From Desulforamulus aeronauticus DSM 10349 (GTDB taxonomy: Bacteria; Bacillota; Desulfotomaculia; Desulfotomaculales; Desulfotomaculaceae): a DNA stretch of 64,000 bases. Positions 38,619 to 47,776 of this stretch are shown here, piece by piece. Position numbers and translations under genes: made by a program. Within the stretch, counting starts at the first letter, position 1, and each line of letters opens with the position of its first letter. The notes beneath the pieces are model-generated. The model was not told the DNA's origin and searched no databases. It worked only from the letters and a program-made list of their open reading frames with translations. The DNA is taken from positions 210,543-274,542 of the forward strand of contig NZ_FRAR01000004.1 in assembly GCF_900142375.1 (NCBI RefSeq). The letters are read 5' to 3'.

Positions 38619-38767
38619 GTTAGAAAAACTTGGCTTACGCCAAGTCTTTGACGTACCCTATAGGGCAGGTCATAACCTTATAGGTCACAGGCAGGCAAGC
38701 AGAGGCGAAGCCTTAGTTTTTCTTATACTTTCATCAATAGAAATTTTATACTTCTATCCTAAAAGTG
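38619..38767 (+). repeat. Palindromic repeat family, copy 3 (with internal insertion)
   Basis: Starts GTTAGAAAAACTTGGCTTACG and ends with AAAAGTGA like copy 2, but between GACGT and GGCGAAGCC it carries about 47 extra bases. The extra piece itself contains short palindromes (CCCTATAGGG, ACCTTATAGGT). The outer arms still pair. It lies between livJ and the creatininase gene. Confidence 0.85.
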
Positions 38768-38770
38768 ATA

Positions 38771-38811
38771 AAAAGCAGGTTAGGGTAACAGTATCTACGC
38801 CCAACCTGCTA
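38771..38811 (-). terminator. Intrinsic terminator after livJ
   Basis: On the minus strand AGCAGGTT...AACCTGCT pairs with a G/C extension around a loop and is followed by TTTTTATC. It separates the liv operon from the creatininase gene. Confidence 0.85.
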
Positions 38812-38826
38812 CTTACTATCTACTAA

Positions 38827-40017
38827 TTAGGGAGTAACTTCTTTAATTAATGAAAACTTGCCATCTTGTACTTTTAAGATGGAAACAGATTTCTTAGGTA
38901 CACGCTTGCCATCGGCATAGGTAATGCTACCAGTAACCGCTGCAAAATTATTGGTTTGCAACAAAGCTTCCCGAATGGCTTTCGGGTCTGCAGAATCGGC
39001 TCGCTTGATAGCATCTGCAATGAGGTGCATGGTATCGTAACCGAGGGCTGCAAAGGCGTTTTCGGGTTCTTTATTGTACTCAGCTTTATAATCATCTACG
39101 AACTTCTTAACTTTTTCTCCATCACTATTTAAGCAGGTGTGGGTCGCAAAGTAAGTATCAACCTCGGCACCCTTACCACCCAGTTCAATCAACAGAGGAG
39201 TATCAAAGCCATCGCCGCTGACAACAGGAATATTTACGCCGGCATCACGCAGTTGTTTAACAATGGGACCACAATCGGAAGGGCCGGAGGAAATAAACAA
39301 TACATCGGGTTTTTCTTTAAGTGCCTTTAAGCGGGTAATCTGGGCAGAGAAATCTTGATCCCCGGTTTTGAATGTATCCTCTAGAAGGATTGCGCTGTCA
39401 CCATTCTTACTCTTAAAACGTTCTTCAAAAAAGGCTGCTAAGTTCATGGTAAAGTCCATAGCAGTGTCTTTTAAAACATAGGCTTTTTTAGCCTGTAAAG
39501 CATCTACAGCGTAGTCCGCAGCAGCATAAGCTTGGGCATCGTCACCAAAAGCAGCCATAAAGAAGAAGTCACCCACTTGCTCTGGCATGCTGGGCAGTGT
39601 GGCACCAGAAGTGATAAAGGGAACTCCGGCAGTCTGAGCGATAGGACCAGCCGCTAAGGCATAGTTGGAATCACTAAAGCCAGCAATGGCAGATACTTTT
39701 TCTACATCTACCAATTTCGAGGCAGCGTTCGTGGAGGAAGTTTGATCTGTCTTACCATCAATACTAACAACTTCGATCTTTTTACCATTTACTCCACCAG
39801 CAGCATTAATCTCTTTGGCAGCTAATTTAAAACCATTGAGTGATGGACCATCCAGAGAAGCCTGGGCACCTGTCACATTATAGATAGCACCAATTTTAAT
39901 AACGTCGCCACCGCTCTCCCCTGCTTGCTTAGGCTGTTCTTTTTCTTGGGAACCACCGCAACCAGTCAGCGCTATTCCCAATACCAGTGAGAAAAGTAAG
40001 ACCAAGAGTTTTTTCAC
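38827..40017 (-). CDS. livJ: Branched-chain amino-acid ABC transporter, substrate-binding lipoprotein
   Basis: 396 residues from a GTG after AAAGGAGG. A lipoprotein signal peptide ends in LTGC with the lipidated Cys20. Then come IKIGAIYNVTGAQASLDGPSLNGFKLAAKEINAAGG and a two-lobed periplasmic-binding fold (peripla_BP_6 type), typical of LivJ-like proteins that bind leucine/isoleucine/valine or related amides and acids. It is the last gene of the liv operon, 80 bases after livM. The exact ligand cannot be read from the sequence. Confidence 0.93.
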   Translation of the reverse strand: MKKLLVLLFSLVLGIALTGCGGSQEKEQPKQAGESGGDVIKIGAIYNVTGAQASLDGPSLNGFKLAAKEINAAGGVNGKKIEVVSIDGKTDQTSSTNAASKLVDVEKVSAIAGFSDSNYALAAGPIAQTAGVPFITSGATLPSMPEQVGDFFFMAAFGDDAQAYAAADYAVDALQAKKAYVLKDTAMDFTMNLAAFFEERFKSKNGDSAILLEDTFKTGDQDFSAQITRLKALKEKPDVLFISSGPSDCGPIVKQLRDAGVNIPVVSGDGFDTPLLIELGGKGAEVDTYFATHTCLNSDGEKVKKFVDDYKAEYNKEPENAFAALGYDTMHLIADAIKRADSADPKAIREALLQTNNFAAVTGSITYADGKRVPKKSVSILKVQDGKFSLIKEVTP

Positions 40018-40099
40018 TTTAATTATCCTCCTTTATTATTGAGTCTACTTTAAAAAAGATTATTTCTTGATGAATCACCTCCTGAATAAAATAAAATGC

Positions 40100-41146
40100 C
40101 TAATTTTCCATTTGATTCATGGTATTCCACTTTTTCTTCTTAAATAGATTCCAGCTAAATTCTCTTGAGCCAACGATACCTTTAGGCCGCACAATAATCA
40201 CAATAATCAGCACAACGGACAGTACGATTTGACTGATCCCATACAAAGGAGGAATGCTGATTCCCCCGACGGTAATGCCAACTTCCAAGTTGCGCAACAG
40301 TTCTGGGACTAAGGTCATTAGGGATGCCCCCACTACCCCGCCGGTGATGCTACTCATACCACCGATAACTGACATTACCACCAATGAGAAGGTACGGTCG
40401 TAGGAGAACGAAAGAGGTGTAACCACAGTAATTAAATGTGCCCACAGAGCACCACCAATGCCTGCAAAAAAAGCACCCACACAAAAGGCCAACAAGCGGT
40501 ACTTCGTTAAATTAACCCCCATCGCCTCCGCAGCTAAATCATCCTCACGTATGGCCATCATTCCTCTACCATAGGCTGAGTTAATAATACGCCACACAAC
40601 ATAGATGGTAATACAGGTAAAAATCCATACCCACCAAGTATTGGTATATTGAGTAAGGCCATTAATTCCTCTGGCACCCCGGGTAAAGTCTTGCAACTGG
40701 GTAATTACTACTTGTATAACCACCAGAAAACCTAGTGTGGCCACAGCTAAATAATGACCCCTCAGGCGAAGCACAGGATAACCGATGATCAGGGCACAGA
40801 TAGCAGCCACTAACCCGCCAATGATTAATGAAGGTAAAAAACTTAATTCCACAGAACCTAGCCACTTCGGAAGTTCTGGTAAAATAATTGCTTTTTTTAC
40901 CAAGGGTAGTGATAAAATAGCAGCCACATAGGCACCAACCGCCATAAAGCCTGCATGTCCTAAAGAAAAAACCCCACAAAAGCCATTGGTTAGGTTAAGG
41001 CTGACAACCAAAGCAATATTGATGCCGACCAAATTGATTATCCGCATATGGTACGGGCTTAACAGCATATTACAAATAAACAGTATAACGAACAGAGCCA
41101 CCAGAGCCAGTAGGGTGTAAAGCTTTTTCTTTTGAAGGTTCATCAT
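40100..41146 (-). CDS. livM: Branched-chain amino-acid ABC transporter permease LivM
   Basis: 348 residues with about ten hydrophobic segments. The motif GFCGVFSLGHAGFMAVGAYVAAI follows the second helix and GRGMMAIREDDLAAEAMGVNLTKYRLLAF is the cytoplasmic EAA-like loop that contacts the ATPases. LivM forms the membrane channel with LivH. The start ATG-ATG overlaps the livH stop. The C-terminal tail KKKKWNTMNQMEN is charged. Confidence 0.95.
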   Translation of the reverse strand: MMNLQKKKLYTLLALVALFVILFICNMLLSPYHMRIINLVGINIALVVSLNLTNGFCGVFSLGHAGFMAVGAYVAAILSLPLVKKAIILPELPKWLGSVELSFLPSLIIGGLVAAICALIIGYPVLRLRGHYLAVATLGFLVVIQVVITQLQDFTRGARGINGLTQYTNTWWVWIFTCITIYVVWRIINSAYGRGMMAIREDDLAAEAMGVNLTKYRLLAFCVGAFFAGIGGALWAHLITVVTPLSFSYDRTFSLVVMSVIGGMSSITGGVVGASLMTLVPELLRNLEVGITVGGISIPPLYGISQIVLSVVLIIVIIVRPKGIVGSREFSWNLFKKKKWNTMNQMEN

Positions 41147-42039
41147 ACCTTTCTCCCTTCAGCAGAACCGAGAATACCGTTGGGTCGTAGGAGCAACACT
41201 AAAATTAACAAAATAAAGACAAAGGCATCACGGTATCCGGTATACTCTATTGGCAAAAAACCAACTAATAAAATTTCAAATAATCCCAGTAAATATCCCC
41301 CCAGCACAGCACCGGGAATACTACCAATACCACCGATAACCGCTGCCACAAAGGCCTTAAGGCCGGGGATAAAACCCATTAATGGATCAATTCTGCCGTA
41401 CTGTCCCCCCAGCATAATCCCTGCCACAGCCGCCAGCGCAGAACCGATAGCAAAGGCAATAGCCACCACAATATTGATATCTATCCCCATCAGACGTGCT
41501 ACTCCAATATTTTCTGAGCAGGCCCGCATGGCGGTACCCAACCGGGTATTCTTAACAAAAAAGGTCAATAAGATCATCAGAAGAACCGCCACACCTACTG
41601 TGAGAATGGTCATATTATTAAAGGTCACACCAGCAAGCTCATGATTCTTGGCAAAAACCTCTGGAAAAACGAATTTTCTTGGTTGGGCACTAACAGTCAA
41701 GATGCCTAGATTTTCTATTAAAATAGATAGAGCTATGGAGGTAATTAACATAGATTCCTCACTAGCAGTTCTTAAAGGACGATATGCAATCCGTTCCACC
41801 AGCATACCGATCAGAGCAGCAAAACCCATTGCCAAAAGTAGACCTACCACCAAAGGAACCTTACCGGAGAGAAAAATAAATAATGCACAATAACTACCAA
41901 TCATTAAGATATCACCATGGGCAAAGTTAATTAGGCGGAGAATGCTATAGGTAATAGAAAAACCGATGGCTACCAAAGCATAAATACTACCTAAGCCAAT
42001 GCCGTTTACAATTTGCTGCAATAAATATGTACTGTCCAT
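41143..42039 (-). CDS. livH: Branched-chain amino-acid ABC transporter permease LivH
   Basis: 298 residues, polytopic. The beginning LLQQIVNGIGLGSIYALVAIGFSITYSILRLINFAHGDILMIG is the LivH hallmark. The EAA-like loop is TRLGTAMRACSENIGVARLMGIDI. It pairs with LivM. It lies three bases after livF and overlaps livM by four bases. Confidence 0.95.
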   Translation of the reverse strand: MDSTYLLQQIVNGIGLGSIYALVAIGFSITYSILRLINFAHGDILMIGSYCALFIFLSGKVPLVVGLLLAMGFAALIGMLVERIAYRPLRTASEESMLITSIALSILIENLGILTVSAQPRKFVFPEVFAKNHELAGVTFNNMTILTVGVAVLLMILLTFFVKNTRLGTAMRACSENIGVARLMGIDINIVVAIAFAIGSALAAVAGIMLGGQYGRIDPLMGFIPGLKAFVAAVIGGIGSIPGAVLGGYLLGLFEILLVGFLPIEYTGYRDAFVFILLILVLLLRPNGILGSAEGRKV

Positions 42040-42042
42040 GGA

Positions 42043-42747
42043 TTAACCCCCTAAATAAGCACGTTTAACTTCTTCATTGGAAAGCAATTGTTCAGGGGTG
42101 CCCTCCAGCTTAATGGTCCCAGTTTCCAGAACATAGGCACGGTCGGCGATGCCCAGTGCCTGAAAAGCGTTTTGCTCTACCAATAATACTGTGCGTCCCT
42201 GTTCTTTAATTTTTTTAATAACATCAAATATTTGCTCCACTATTAAAGGTGCCAAACCCAAGGAAGGTTCATCAAAAAGAACTAGTTTCGGACGGGACAT
42301 TAAGGCCCGGCCAATGGCCAGCATTTGCTGTTCTCCCCCGGATAGTGTCCCTGCCGATTGGGAACGCCGTTCTACCAAGCGGGGAAAAGTACTATAAATC
42401 CATTCCAAATCCCTTTTTACTTCTTCCTTGTCCTTCCGACGGAATGCACCCAGTTCAAGATTCTCTTTAACGCTCAAGCGCCCAAAAACCTGCCTTCCCT
42501 CGGGACAATGGGCAATGCCGAGGTCCACCAAGCGATGAGCAGGTACTTTCGTAAGATCCGTTCCTGAAAAATGGATACTTCCTTCCTTGATGGGATGCAT
42601 ACAGGAAATCGCTCTTAGGGTACTTGTTTTACCCGCTCCATTGGCACCCAGCAAAGCTACCAGTTCACCCTCTCTTACAGACAAGGAGACATTTTTTAAA
42701 GCCTGAATTCTGCCATAATATAAATTAACATTATTTAGCTCAAGCAT
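42043..42747 (-). CDS. livF: Branched-chain amino-acid ABC transporter ATPase LivF
   Basis: 234 residues. Walker A LLGANGAGKTST, Q-loop region, signature LSGGEQQMLAIGRAL and Walker B LVLFDEPSLGL, and the H-loop region LLVEQNA, all in normal order. It energises the LivHM channel with LivG. Its ATG lies inside the last codons of livG, an 8-base overlap. Confidence 0.96.
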   Translation of the reverse strand: MLELNNVNLYYGRIQALKNVSLSVREGELVALLGANGAGKTSTLRAISCMHPIKEGSIHFSGTDLTKVPAHRLVDLGIAHCPEGRQVFGRLSVKENLELGAFRRKDKEEVKRDLEWIYSTFPRLVERRSQSAGTLSGGEQQMLAIGRALMSRPKLVLFDEPSLGLAPLIVEQIFDVIKKIKEQGRTVLLVEQNAFQALGIADRAYVLETGTIKLEGTPEQLLSNEEVKRAYLGG

Positions 42748-43519
42748 TGGCGGCGGCCCTCCCTAAATATGCTTCAATCACCTGTTGATTGGACCGGATA
42801 TCTGCAGGTTTACCTTCCGCAATAATTTCACCGTAACTCAATACCTGAATGTTATCACAGAGATTCATTACAACGTGCATATCGTGTTCAATGAGCAGAA
42901 TCGTTAAATCATACTTGTCTCTTATGATTCGAATGGTTTCCGTTAATTCCTGACTTTCTCGAGGATTCATACCGGCTGCCGGTTCATCAAGCAGTAATAC
43001 CCTTGGGCCAGTGGCTAAGGCCCGGGCAATCTCTAGTTTACGTTGGTCTCCGTAAGGTAAATTGCCAGATAATTCATCGGCTAGGTGAAGTAATCCCATA
43101 TCTTCTAACAGGGCACTTGCCCGTTCCCGAAGGTCTTTTTCCCCTTTTTTAAAGGAAGGTAAACCAGCAATAGCAGCCCAAAAACCATAGTCTTTATTAA
43201 TTTGAGCCGCTACTAAAACATTGTCAAGAACTGTTAACTTAGTAAATAAGCGAAGATTCTGAAAGGTGCGTGCCATCCCTAAGCTTACAATTTGATCCAG
43301 TCGTTGACCCGCTATATCCTGTTGATGTAAGCGGATAGTTCCACTGGTAGGTGTAAAAACCCCTGTCAGAAGGTTAAACACGGTTGTTTTACCAGCTCCA
43401 TTTGGTCCGATTAAACCTGCAATAACACCTTTTTCTAAGGTTAACGAATAATCGCTCACAGCCTTAAGTCCACGAAAATACTTAGTTACTTTATCTACTT
43501 CTAAGATAGAAGAAGCCAT
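42740..43519 (-). CDS. livG: Branched-chain amino-acid ABC transporter ATPase LivG
   Basis: 259 residues from the ATG after AAAGGAGCGTACAGG; a longer in-frame start upstream lacks support. Walker [14 protein letters not shown] near residue 38, signature [16 protein letters not shown] (LSGGQ replaced by LPYGD, usual for LivG), Walker [17 protein letters not shown]-loop LLIEHDM. First gene of a livG-F-H-M-J operon; the substrate-binding gene is last here, not first. Confidence 0.95.
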   Translation of the reverse strand: MASSILEVDKVTKYFRGLKAVSDYSLTLEKGVIAGLIGPNGAGKTTVFNLLTGVFTPTSGTIRLHQQDIAGQRLDQIVSLGMARTFQNLRLFTKLTVLDNVLVAAQINKDYGFWAAIAGLPSFKKGEKDLRERASALLEDMGLLHLADELSGNLPYGDQRKLEIARALATGPRVLLLDEPAAGMNPRESQELTETIRIIRDKYDLTILLIEHDMHVVMNLCDNIQVLSYGEIIAEGKPADIRSNQQVIEAYLGRAAANA

Positions 43520-43702
43520 CCTGTACGCTCCTTTCATTTTGCTCGTCAATTCTGCCTAAAAACAAGGATTCCATTATAACAACAGACTAACTTCTGCTAA
43601 ATACTTCATAAATCCTCCTTGTTTACTAAAAATATACATTGCATAGATAATTATTTAACCCTTTAAAAATCAAGGTTTTATCAGGAAATAAACTTGATCC
43701 AA

Positions 43703-43795
43703 TTAGAAAAACCTGGCTTGCGCCAAGTCCTTGACGTAGACGAAATCCTTATTTTTTCTTATACTTTCGTCAATAGAACATACTTTCTGAAAGTG
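43703..43795 (+). repeat. Palindromic repeat family, copy 4
   Basis: Reads ATTAGAAAAACCTGGCTTGCG ... GACGTAGACGAAATCCTTATTTTTTC ... TTTCTGAAAGTG. It is more decayed: the right inner arm is ATCCTT where other copies have GCCTTAG. It lies in the 320-base gap between livG and the cysteine-cluster gene. The rest of that gap (43520-43702) holds no feature I can name. Confidence 0.82.
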
Positions 43796-43797
43796 AA

Positions 43798-43822
43798 AAC
43801 AAAAAACCCCCTTGCGGAGGTT
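43798..43822 (-). terminator. Intrinsic terminator after the cysteine-cluster gene
   Basis: On the minus strand AACCTCC and GGGGGTT pair around GCAA and are followed by TTTTGTTTTC, 20 bases past the stop. Confidence 0.85.
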
Positions 43823-43842
43823 TAGATTGAGAACTTTTGAGT

Positions 43843-44568
43843 TTATTTTTTGTCTAAGACTTTCTTTAGTTCCAGAAGCTTTTGATGATTACTTAGATGA
43901 TCAGGTAACCAGTCAAAAGCAAACTTCATTAAGCTAACATCATCCTGCATAATGACCGGCAGATTCTCTTGAAGTTGTTCTTCTATTAAATCTGGATGCT
44001 CAGCCAGAATATTTTTAAAGCGATCGATATCATAGCAACCAATTAAAATCATATCCATCATAATTTGGTCTAAATTTGGATTACCGGTGGTTTTTGTTTT
44101 AAGTGGTATTTGCCCAAATAATTCTTCTGGTTCATTGTACTCTGCTAAACCTTGGTTCATCATCCATTCCTCTACTGTCCATTCCTTTGCCTCTTGAAGA
44201 CCATGACAGCGAGATTTCTCAAAGGCTATACCATATACCCCATCCCCACGTACTTCCACAGGCGCCATCCGGCATGACCAAGGACGCACATGATAAACCT
44301 GACAACCAAAATCAGTAATAAAGGGACAAACCAAATTATCTTCCCGCATCTTTAAAATTACTACCGGAAACCCTGACTTAGGTGCTCTTAAAACATGCGT
44401 ATATTGTGCTAAAAACTCACTGGATGGCATAGCTAATTTATTTTTCATCCTTAAAACATCATAGGGTGTCAGAAATATATTGATATCTCGGCAACATTGT
44501 TTGAAACAGGCCAGCCCGTCATGACAGGAAAATTTAAATGCATCTGTTAGCTTTAAATTTTGGCTCAT
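43843..44568 (-). CDS. YkgJ-family cysteine cluster protein
   Basis: 241 residues. The N-terminal SCHDGLACFKQCCRDI motif (Cys15, 21, 25, 26) and the later CPFITDFGCQVYHVRPWSCRMAP motif are the zinc/iron-chelating cysteine cluster of the YkgJ/UPF0153 family. The function is unknown; an Fe-S or zinc site is expected from known members. The C-terminal ~100 residues are family-variable. It is monocistronic between repeat copy 4 and a small membrane-protein gene. The ATG follows AAGGAGCAAAAAG. Confidence 0.88.
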   Translation of the reverse strand: MSQNLKLTDAFKFSCHDGLACFKQCCRDINIFLTPYDVLRMKNKLAMPSSEFLAQYTHVLRAPKSGFPVVILKMREDNLVCPFITDFGCQVYHVRPWSCRMAPVEVRGDGVYGIAFEKSRCHGLQEAKEWTVEEWMMNQGLAEYNEPEELFGQIPLKTKTTGNPNLDQIMMDMILIGCYDIDRFKNILAEHPDLIEEQLQENLPVIMQDDVSLMKFAFDWLPDHLSNHQKLLELKKVLDKK

Positions 44569-44627
44569 CTTTTTGCTCCTTATTTTTTTATCATGGCACC
44601 ATTATACCATATCTTTATGATAAGTCT

Positions 44628-44795
44628 TTACCAGCGGGGCCAAAAAACCGCCATTGCAGCCCCGAGAAGAAGTGCCAAGCTAAGACCAATGGTTGCCGAT
44701 GAGCCTGTACCTTCAACATATGAGTAGGTTATTCCTAAAATGCCTAGATAGGACCCGTAAAGGATTATTCCCTTCCAACGAAATTTCTTGGCCAT
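44628..44795 (-). CDS. Small membrane protein of unknown function
   Basis: 55 residues from the ATG after GGGGAGTTAGGTGC; a longer in-frame start upstream is less likely. Two hydrophobic segments (GIILYGSYLGILGITYSYV and IGLSLALLLGAAMAVFW) are joined by the polar EGTGSSAT. I do not recognise a family. A basic N-terminus (MAKKFRWK) and C-terminal PRW suggest both ends lie in the cytoplasm. Repeat copy 5 begins about 50 bases upstream of the start. Confidence 0.6.
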   Translation of the reverse strand: MAKKFRWKGIILYGSYLGILGITYSYVEGTGSSATIGLSLALLLGAAMAVFWPRW

Positions 44796-44846
44796 GCACC
44801 TAACTCCCCTCGCCATACTCTAGTGAACCCCTACAGGAGTTTGTTT

Positions 44847-44944
44847 CACTTTCAGAAAATATAAAATTTCTATTGACGAAAGTATAAAAAAAACTAAGGC
44901 TCCCGCCAACGTCTAGACTTGGCGTAAGCCAAGTTTTTCTAATG
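44847..44944 (-). repeat. Palindromic repeat family, copy 5, overlapping the symporter 3' end
   Basis: Same orientation as copy 1: CACTTT...TCTATTGACGAAAG...AAAACTAAGGCTCCC...GTCTAGACTTGGCG...AAGTTTTTCTAAT. The right end overlaps the last ~10 codons and stop of the sodium:solute symporter gene, so this copy lies partly in coding sequence. Confidence 0.88.
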
Positions 44945-46943
44945 AACTTTCCTTGATATATTCTTCCCGCAGATTTAATTCCTCGGGAGCATGTAAAATC
45001 AACATTTTGTAACTAGCATCCTTGGGAACTCCGGCCGGTGTCAGCCATGAAACAACAAAAATAAGTAGTAGGGCTAGGGGCACAGCCCAAATAGCTGGCT
45101 GTTCTGCCAATGATCTCATCACGGGATGGGCTGCATAGTAGACACTTAGGGCAGGAATCGCCATCTTGTCGGCTAACATTACGGATACGATAGCAGCCAG
45201 AGCAGCTATCCCACCACCTAACATGCCGATAGCAGCTCCCATCATACTGGTGCCTCGCCACCATACGCTGACGATTAGCATCGGAAAATAAGATGCTGCA
45301 GCGATGGCAAAGGCCCATCCTACCATCATATTAATATCAAAATTCTCCACCAGGGTTCCGAGAACTATAGCTGTTACACCCCCTATAACAGCAGCTACGC
45401 GGAAGGCTCTCAGACGTTGCTTGTAGGATGCCTTTGGATTGATCATGCTGCCGTAGATATCGTGGGCCAAAGCTCCTGTAATGGAAACCAGTAGACCGGA
45501 AAAGGTAGTCATAAATCCGGCAAAGGCCCCTGCCGATGTGATACCTGAGAGCAAGTCACCTAAATAGGGGACTGTATTATTTAATAAACGAGGCATGGTT
45601 AGAACCACTGAATCGGTACTAAAGGCACCGCCGGTGACAGCGTAAAGATGGGGTACTAAATTACGCCCCAGTGTTCCCCAGATAGGCGGGAAGAGATAGA
45701 AACATCCCAATAAAATAATCACCCAAAAGGCTGTGCGCTTAGCTGTGCGTCCATCGGGATTGGTGTAAAACCTTACCAGGATATGTGGGAGACCTGCAGT
45801 GCCACAGATGAGAGCAAGAATGAGCGAATACGTATACAGTAAAGGGTGTCCATACTTATTGGTGAACGGTCCATAGGGTTCCATCCAGGCTTTATTCATC
45901 GGAGCGTTAGGAACCACTGCCCCTTTAGGATAAACAATCTCAACACTTTCCTGTCCAGCAGCAGGAAAAACCGTTAGTTTGACAGACCCAACTCCAGCCA
46001 GTGGATCGGACACGGTAAAAGTATCTCCGGCTGAGAACCGATAAAGAGTTTGGGATTTACCCGCCAATTCTCTTGCGTATTTTTCATCCGGCAGACCAGA
46101 GATTATCATGTTCTCTGCTGATAAGGGAAGAAAATCTTTATTTGCAGGCTTAGCCGTTGCAACAACCACCTCTGCTCCATTGCCAAAGGTTGCCGTGACA
46201 CCCGCTGGGAAAGTGATTTCATTGGTCGGAGCCAGCGGCTTATAGGACACTGTGGTATCTTCTTTGAAGGTTGGTAACGGTTTGCCGATCTCGTCGGATT
46301 TGGCAATTTCATTCATATGACCTGGATAACCACCCACAACGGAAAAGAGGATAAAAATTGGCAGAGAGATGGCAAACATTTTTACCCAATACTGAAATGC
46401 CTGCACAAAGGTAATTCCTTTCATTCCTCCCAGGGCTACATTTAAGGTAATAACGCATCCTACCAAAACAACACCAACCCAGTAAGGGGTATTTAGGATA
46501 TTTACTAAGGCTACACCTGCACCTTTCATCTGCGGCATGGTGTAAAAAAGTCCAATGATCAAAACAAAAACCACCGCAATTTTTCGGAAAACCGGACTGG
46601 AGAACCGACCTTCGGCGAAATCCGGAATGGTATACGCTCCAAAACGACGTAGGGGGCTGGCAATGAAAAGTAACAAAAAAAGATAGCCGGCTGCATACAA
46701 GGCAGGATACCAGAGGGCGTCATAACCAAATTTCATGATCATGCCTGCCACTCCCATAAAGGAAGCTGCAGATAAATATTCACCAGAGATGGCTGCCGAA
46801 TTCATCGGTACACTCACCGAGCGAGAAGCCACATATAAGTCAGCGGTACTACGTACCGATCGCTGCACATAAAATCCCAGACCAATGGTGCCAATAACAA
46901 TAAAAGTAACACAAATTAACGGAATCCAGGCAATGGTTGTCAT
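44913..46943 (-). CDS. Sodium:solute symporter family protein, acetate-permease-like, with a large soluble insert
   Basis: 676 residues from the ATG after AAGGGAGGTAAAAAT. Polytopic carrier of the SSS family, closest in layout to cation:acetate symporter ActP: the first helix is followed by FYVQRSVRSTADLYVASRSVSVPMNSAAISGEYLSAASF, and the DUF485-like partner is just upstream. Between two helices (about residues 200-370) lies an insert of some 150 polar residues (GHMNEIAKSDEIGKPLP ... VVPNAPMNKAW) not expected in the usual 550-residue ActP. The final residues EKLGLRQV and the stop come from repeat copy 5. Substrate inferred as a short monocarboxylate. Confidence 0.88.
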   Translation of the reverse strand: MTTIAWIPLICVTFIVIGTIGLGFYVQRSVRSTADLYVASRSVSVPMNSAAISGEYLSAASFMGVAGMIMKFGYDALWYPALYAAGYLFLLLFIASPLRRFGAYTIPDFAEGRFSSPVFRKIAVVFVLIIGLFYTMPQMKGAGVALVNILNTPYWVGVVLVGCVITLNVALGGMKGITFVQAFQYWVKMFAISLPIFILFSVVGGYPGHMNEIAKSDEIGKPLPTFKEDTTVSYKPLAPTNEITFPAGVTATFGNGAEVVVATAKPANKDFLPLSAENMIISGLPDEKYARELAGKSQTLYRFSAGDTFTVSDPLAGVGSVKLTVFPAAGQESVEIVYPKGAVVPNAPMNKAWMEPYGPFTNKYGHPLLYTYSLILALICGTAGLPHILVRFYTNPDGRTAKRTAFWVIILLGCFYLFPPIWGTLGRNLVPHLYAVTGGAFSTDSVVLTMPRLLNNTVPYLGDLLSGITSAGAFAGFMTTFSGLLVSITGALAHDIYGSMINPKASYKQRLRAFRVAAVIGGVTAIVLGTLVENFDINMMVGWAFAIAAASYFPMLIVSVWWRGTSMMGAAIGMLGGGIAALAAIVSVMLADKMAIPALSVYYAAHPVMRSLAEQPAIWAVPLALLLIFVVSWLTPAGVPKDASYKMLILHAPEELNLREEYIKESSLEKLGLRQV

Positions 46944-46947
46944 ATTT

Positions 46948-47304
46948 TTACCTCCCTTTACTCTGGGCAACCTCTTGAGCAATCTGGTGCTCTAGTTTTA
47001 ACGAACGTTTTACATAGATATAAGCAACAGCCCAGGTTACTGGGTAGAAAAGAACTCCTAAAGCAAGCCAGCTTATGGTAAAACCAAAGACCCTAACATT
47101 AGCCACCGTCGGTAGATAGTAATTCACTAAAGGCAAGCCGGCTAGAATAATGAAAAATACGCCAAACAGAGCTAGGCTTAATCGGAGTTGTCGGTACATG
47201 ATCAGCTTCAAATACTGCTCGCTGTGAATATCCACAAGCAACGAAGCCTCTTTATCTTCCCGAGTACTGGCCAGTGGTTTCAGTGCTGTTTCAATTTTCG
47301 CCAT
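46948..47304 (-). CDS. DUF485-like small membrane protein, symporter partner
   Basis: 118 residues from the ATG after AAGGGGTGATATTG. Two membrane segments (LALFGVFFIILAGLPLVNYYLP and ISWLALGVLFYPVTWAVAYIYV) follow an acidic N-terminus, and the C-terminus is charged. Such DUF485/YjcH proteins are encoded beside ActP-type symporters and are thought to be accessory subunits. It ends 4 bases before the symporter ATG. Confidence 0.85.
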   Translation of the reverse strand: MAKIETALKPLASTREDKEASLLVDIHSEQYLKLIMYRQLRLSLALFGVFFIILAGLPLVNYYLPTVANVRVFGFTISWLALGVLFYPVTWAVAYIYVKRSLKLEHQIAQEVAQSKGR

Positions 47305-47556
47305 CAATATCACCCCTTATTTTTTCTAGAAGTCATTATAGCGTTCTACCCATTACCGCAGCTATAAACTTCCCGTCAATTGCATTTTTTTCAACTCCAA
47401 TGCATGTTGAAGCAGTTTTACCCCTAAATTGCCAAAATAAATATTTTGCAAGCAGCCAACCGCACATTTGAGGAGGCGAATCGTCCTTTTTACCACTCAA
47501 TCAACCACTTACCCTTTCATTAGGGCATTTGAGTAAGTAATCTTTCGACGTCAATT

Positions 47557-47590
47557 AGAAAAAACACTAGCTTATGAGCTAGTGTTTTTT
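47557..47590. terminator. Bidirectional terminator-like hairpin
   Basis: AAAAAACACTAGCT and AGCTAGTGTTTTTT pair with flanking A and T tracts. It lies in the ~470-base gap between the DUF485-like gene and the BASS transporter; the rest of that gap (47305-47776) shows no gene. Confidence 0.85.
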
Positions 47591-47776
47591 AGGGTAAGAC
47601 TCGATCTATTGGTTTGACGGAGCGCATTAAAGGCTAGTGCATGTAAAGCAAATCAAGGACTAGTAATTTAGTTTAATTGCTTTACCATTGAAGATGACAA
47701 TGAATATGTTAAAATTAATCATGACATGCCAAAGATGTTATTCTTTAGACTAAAAATCTCTACAAGGATGAGGAAA

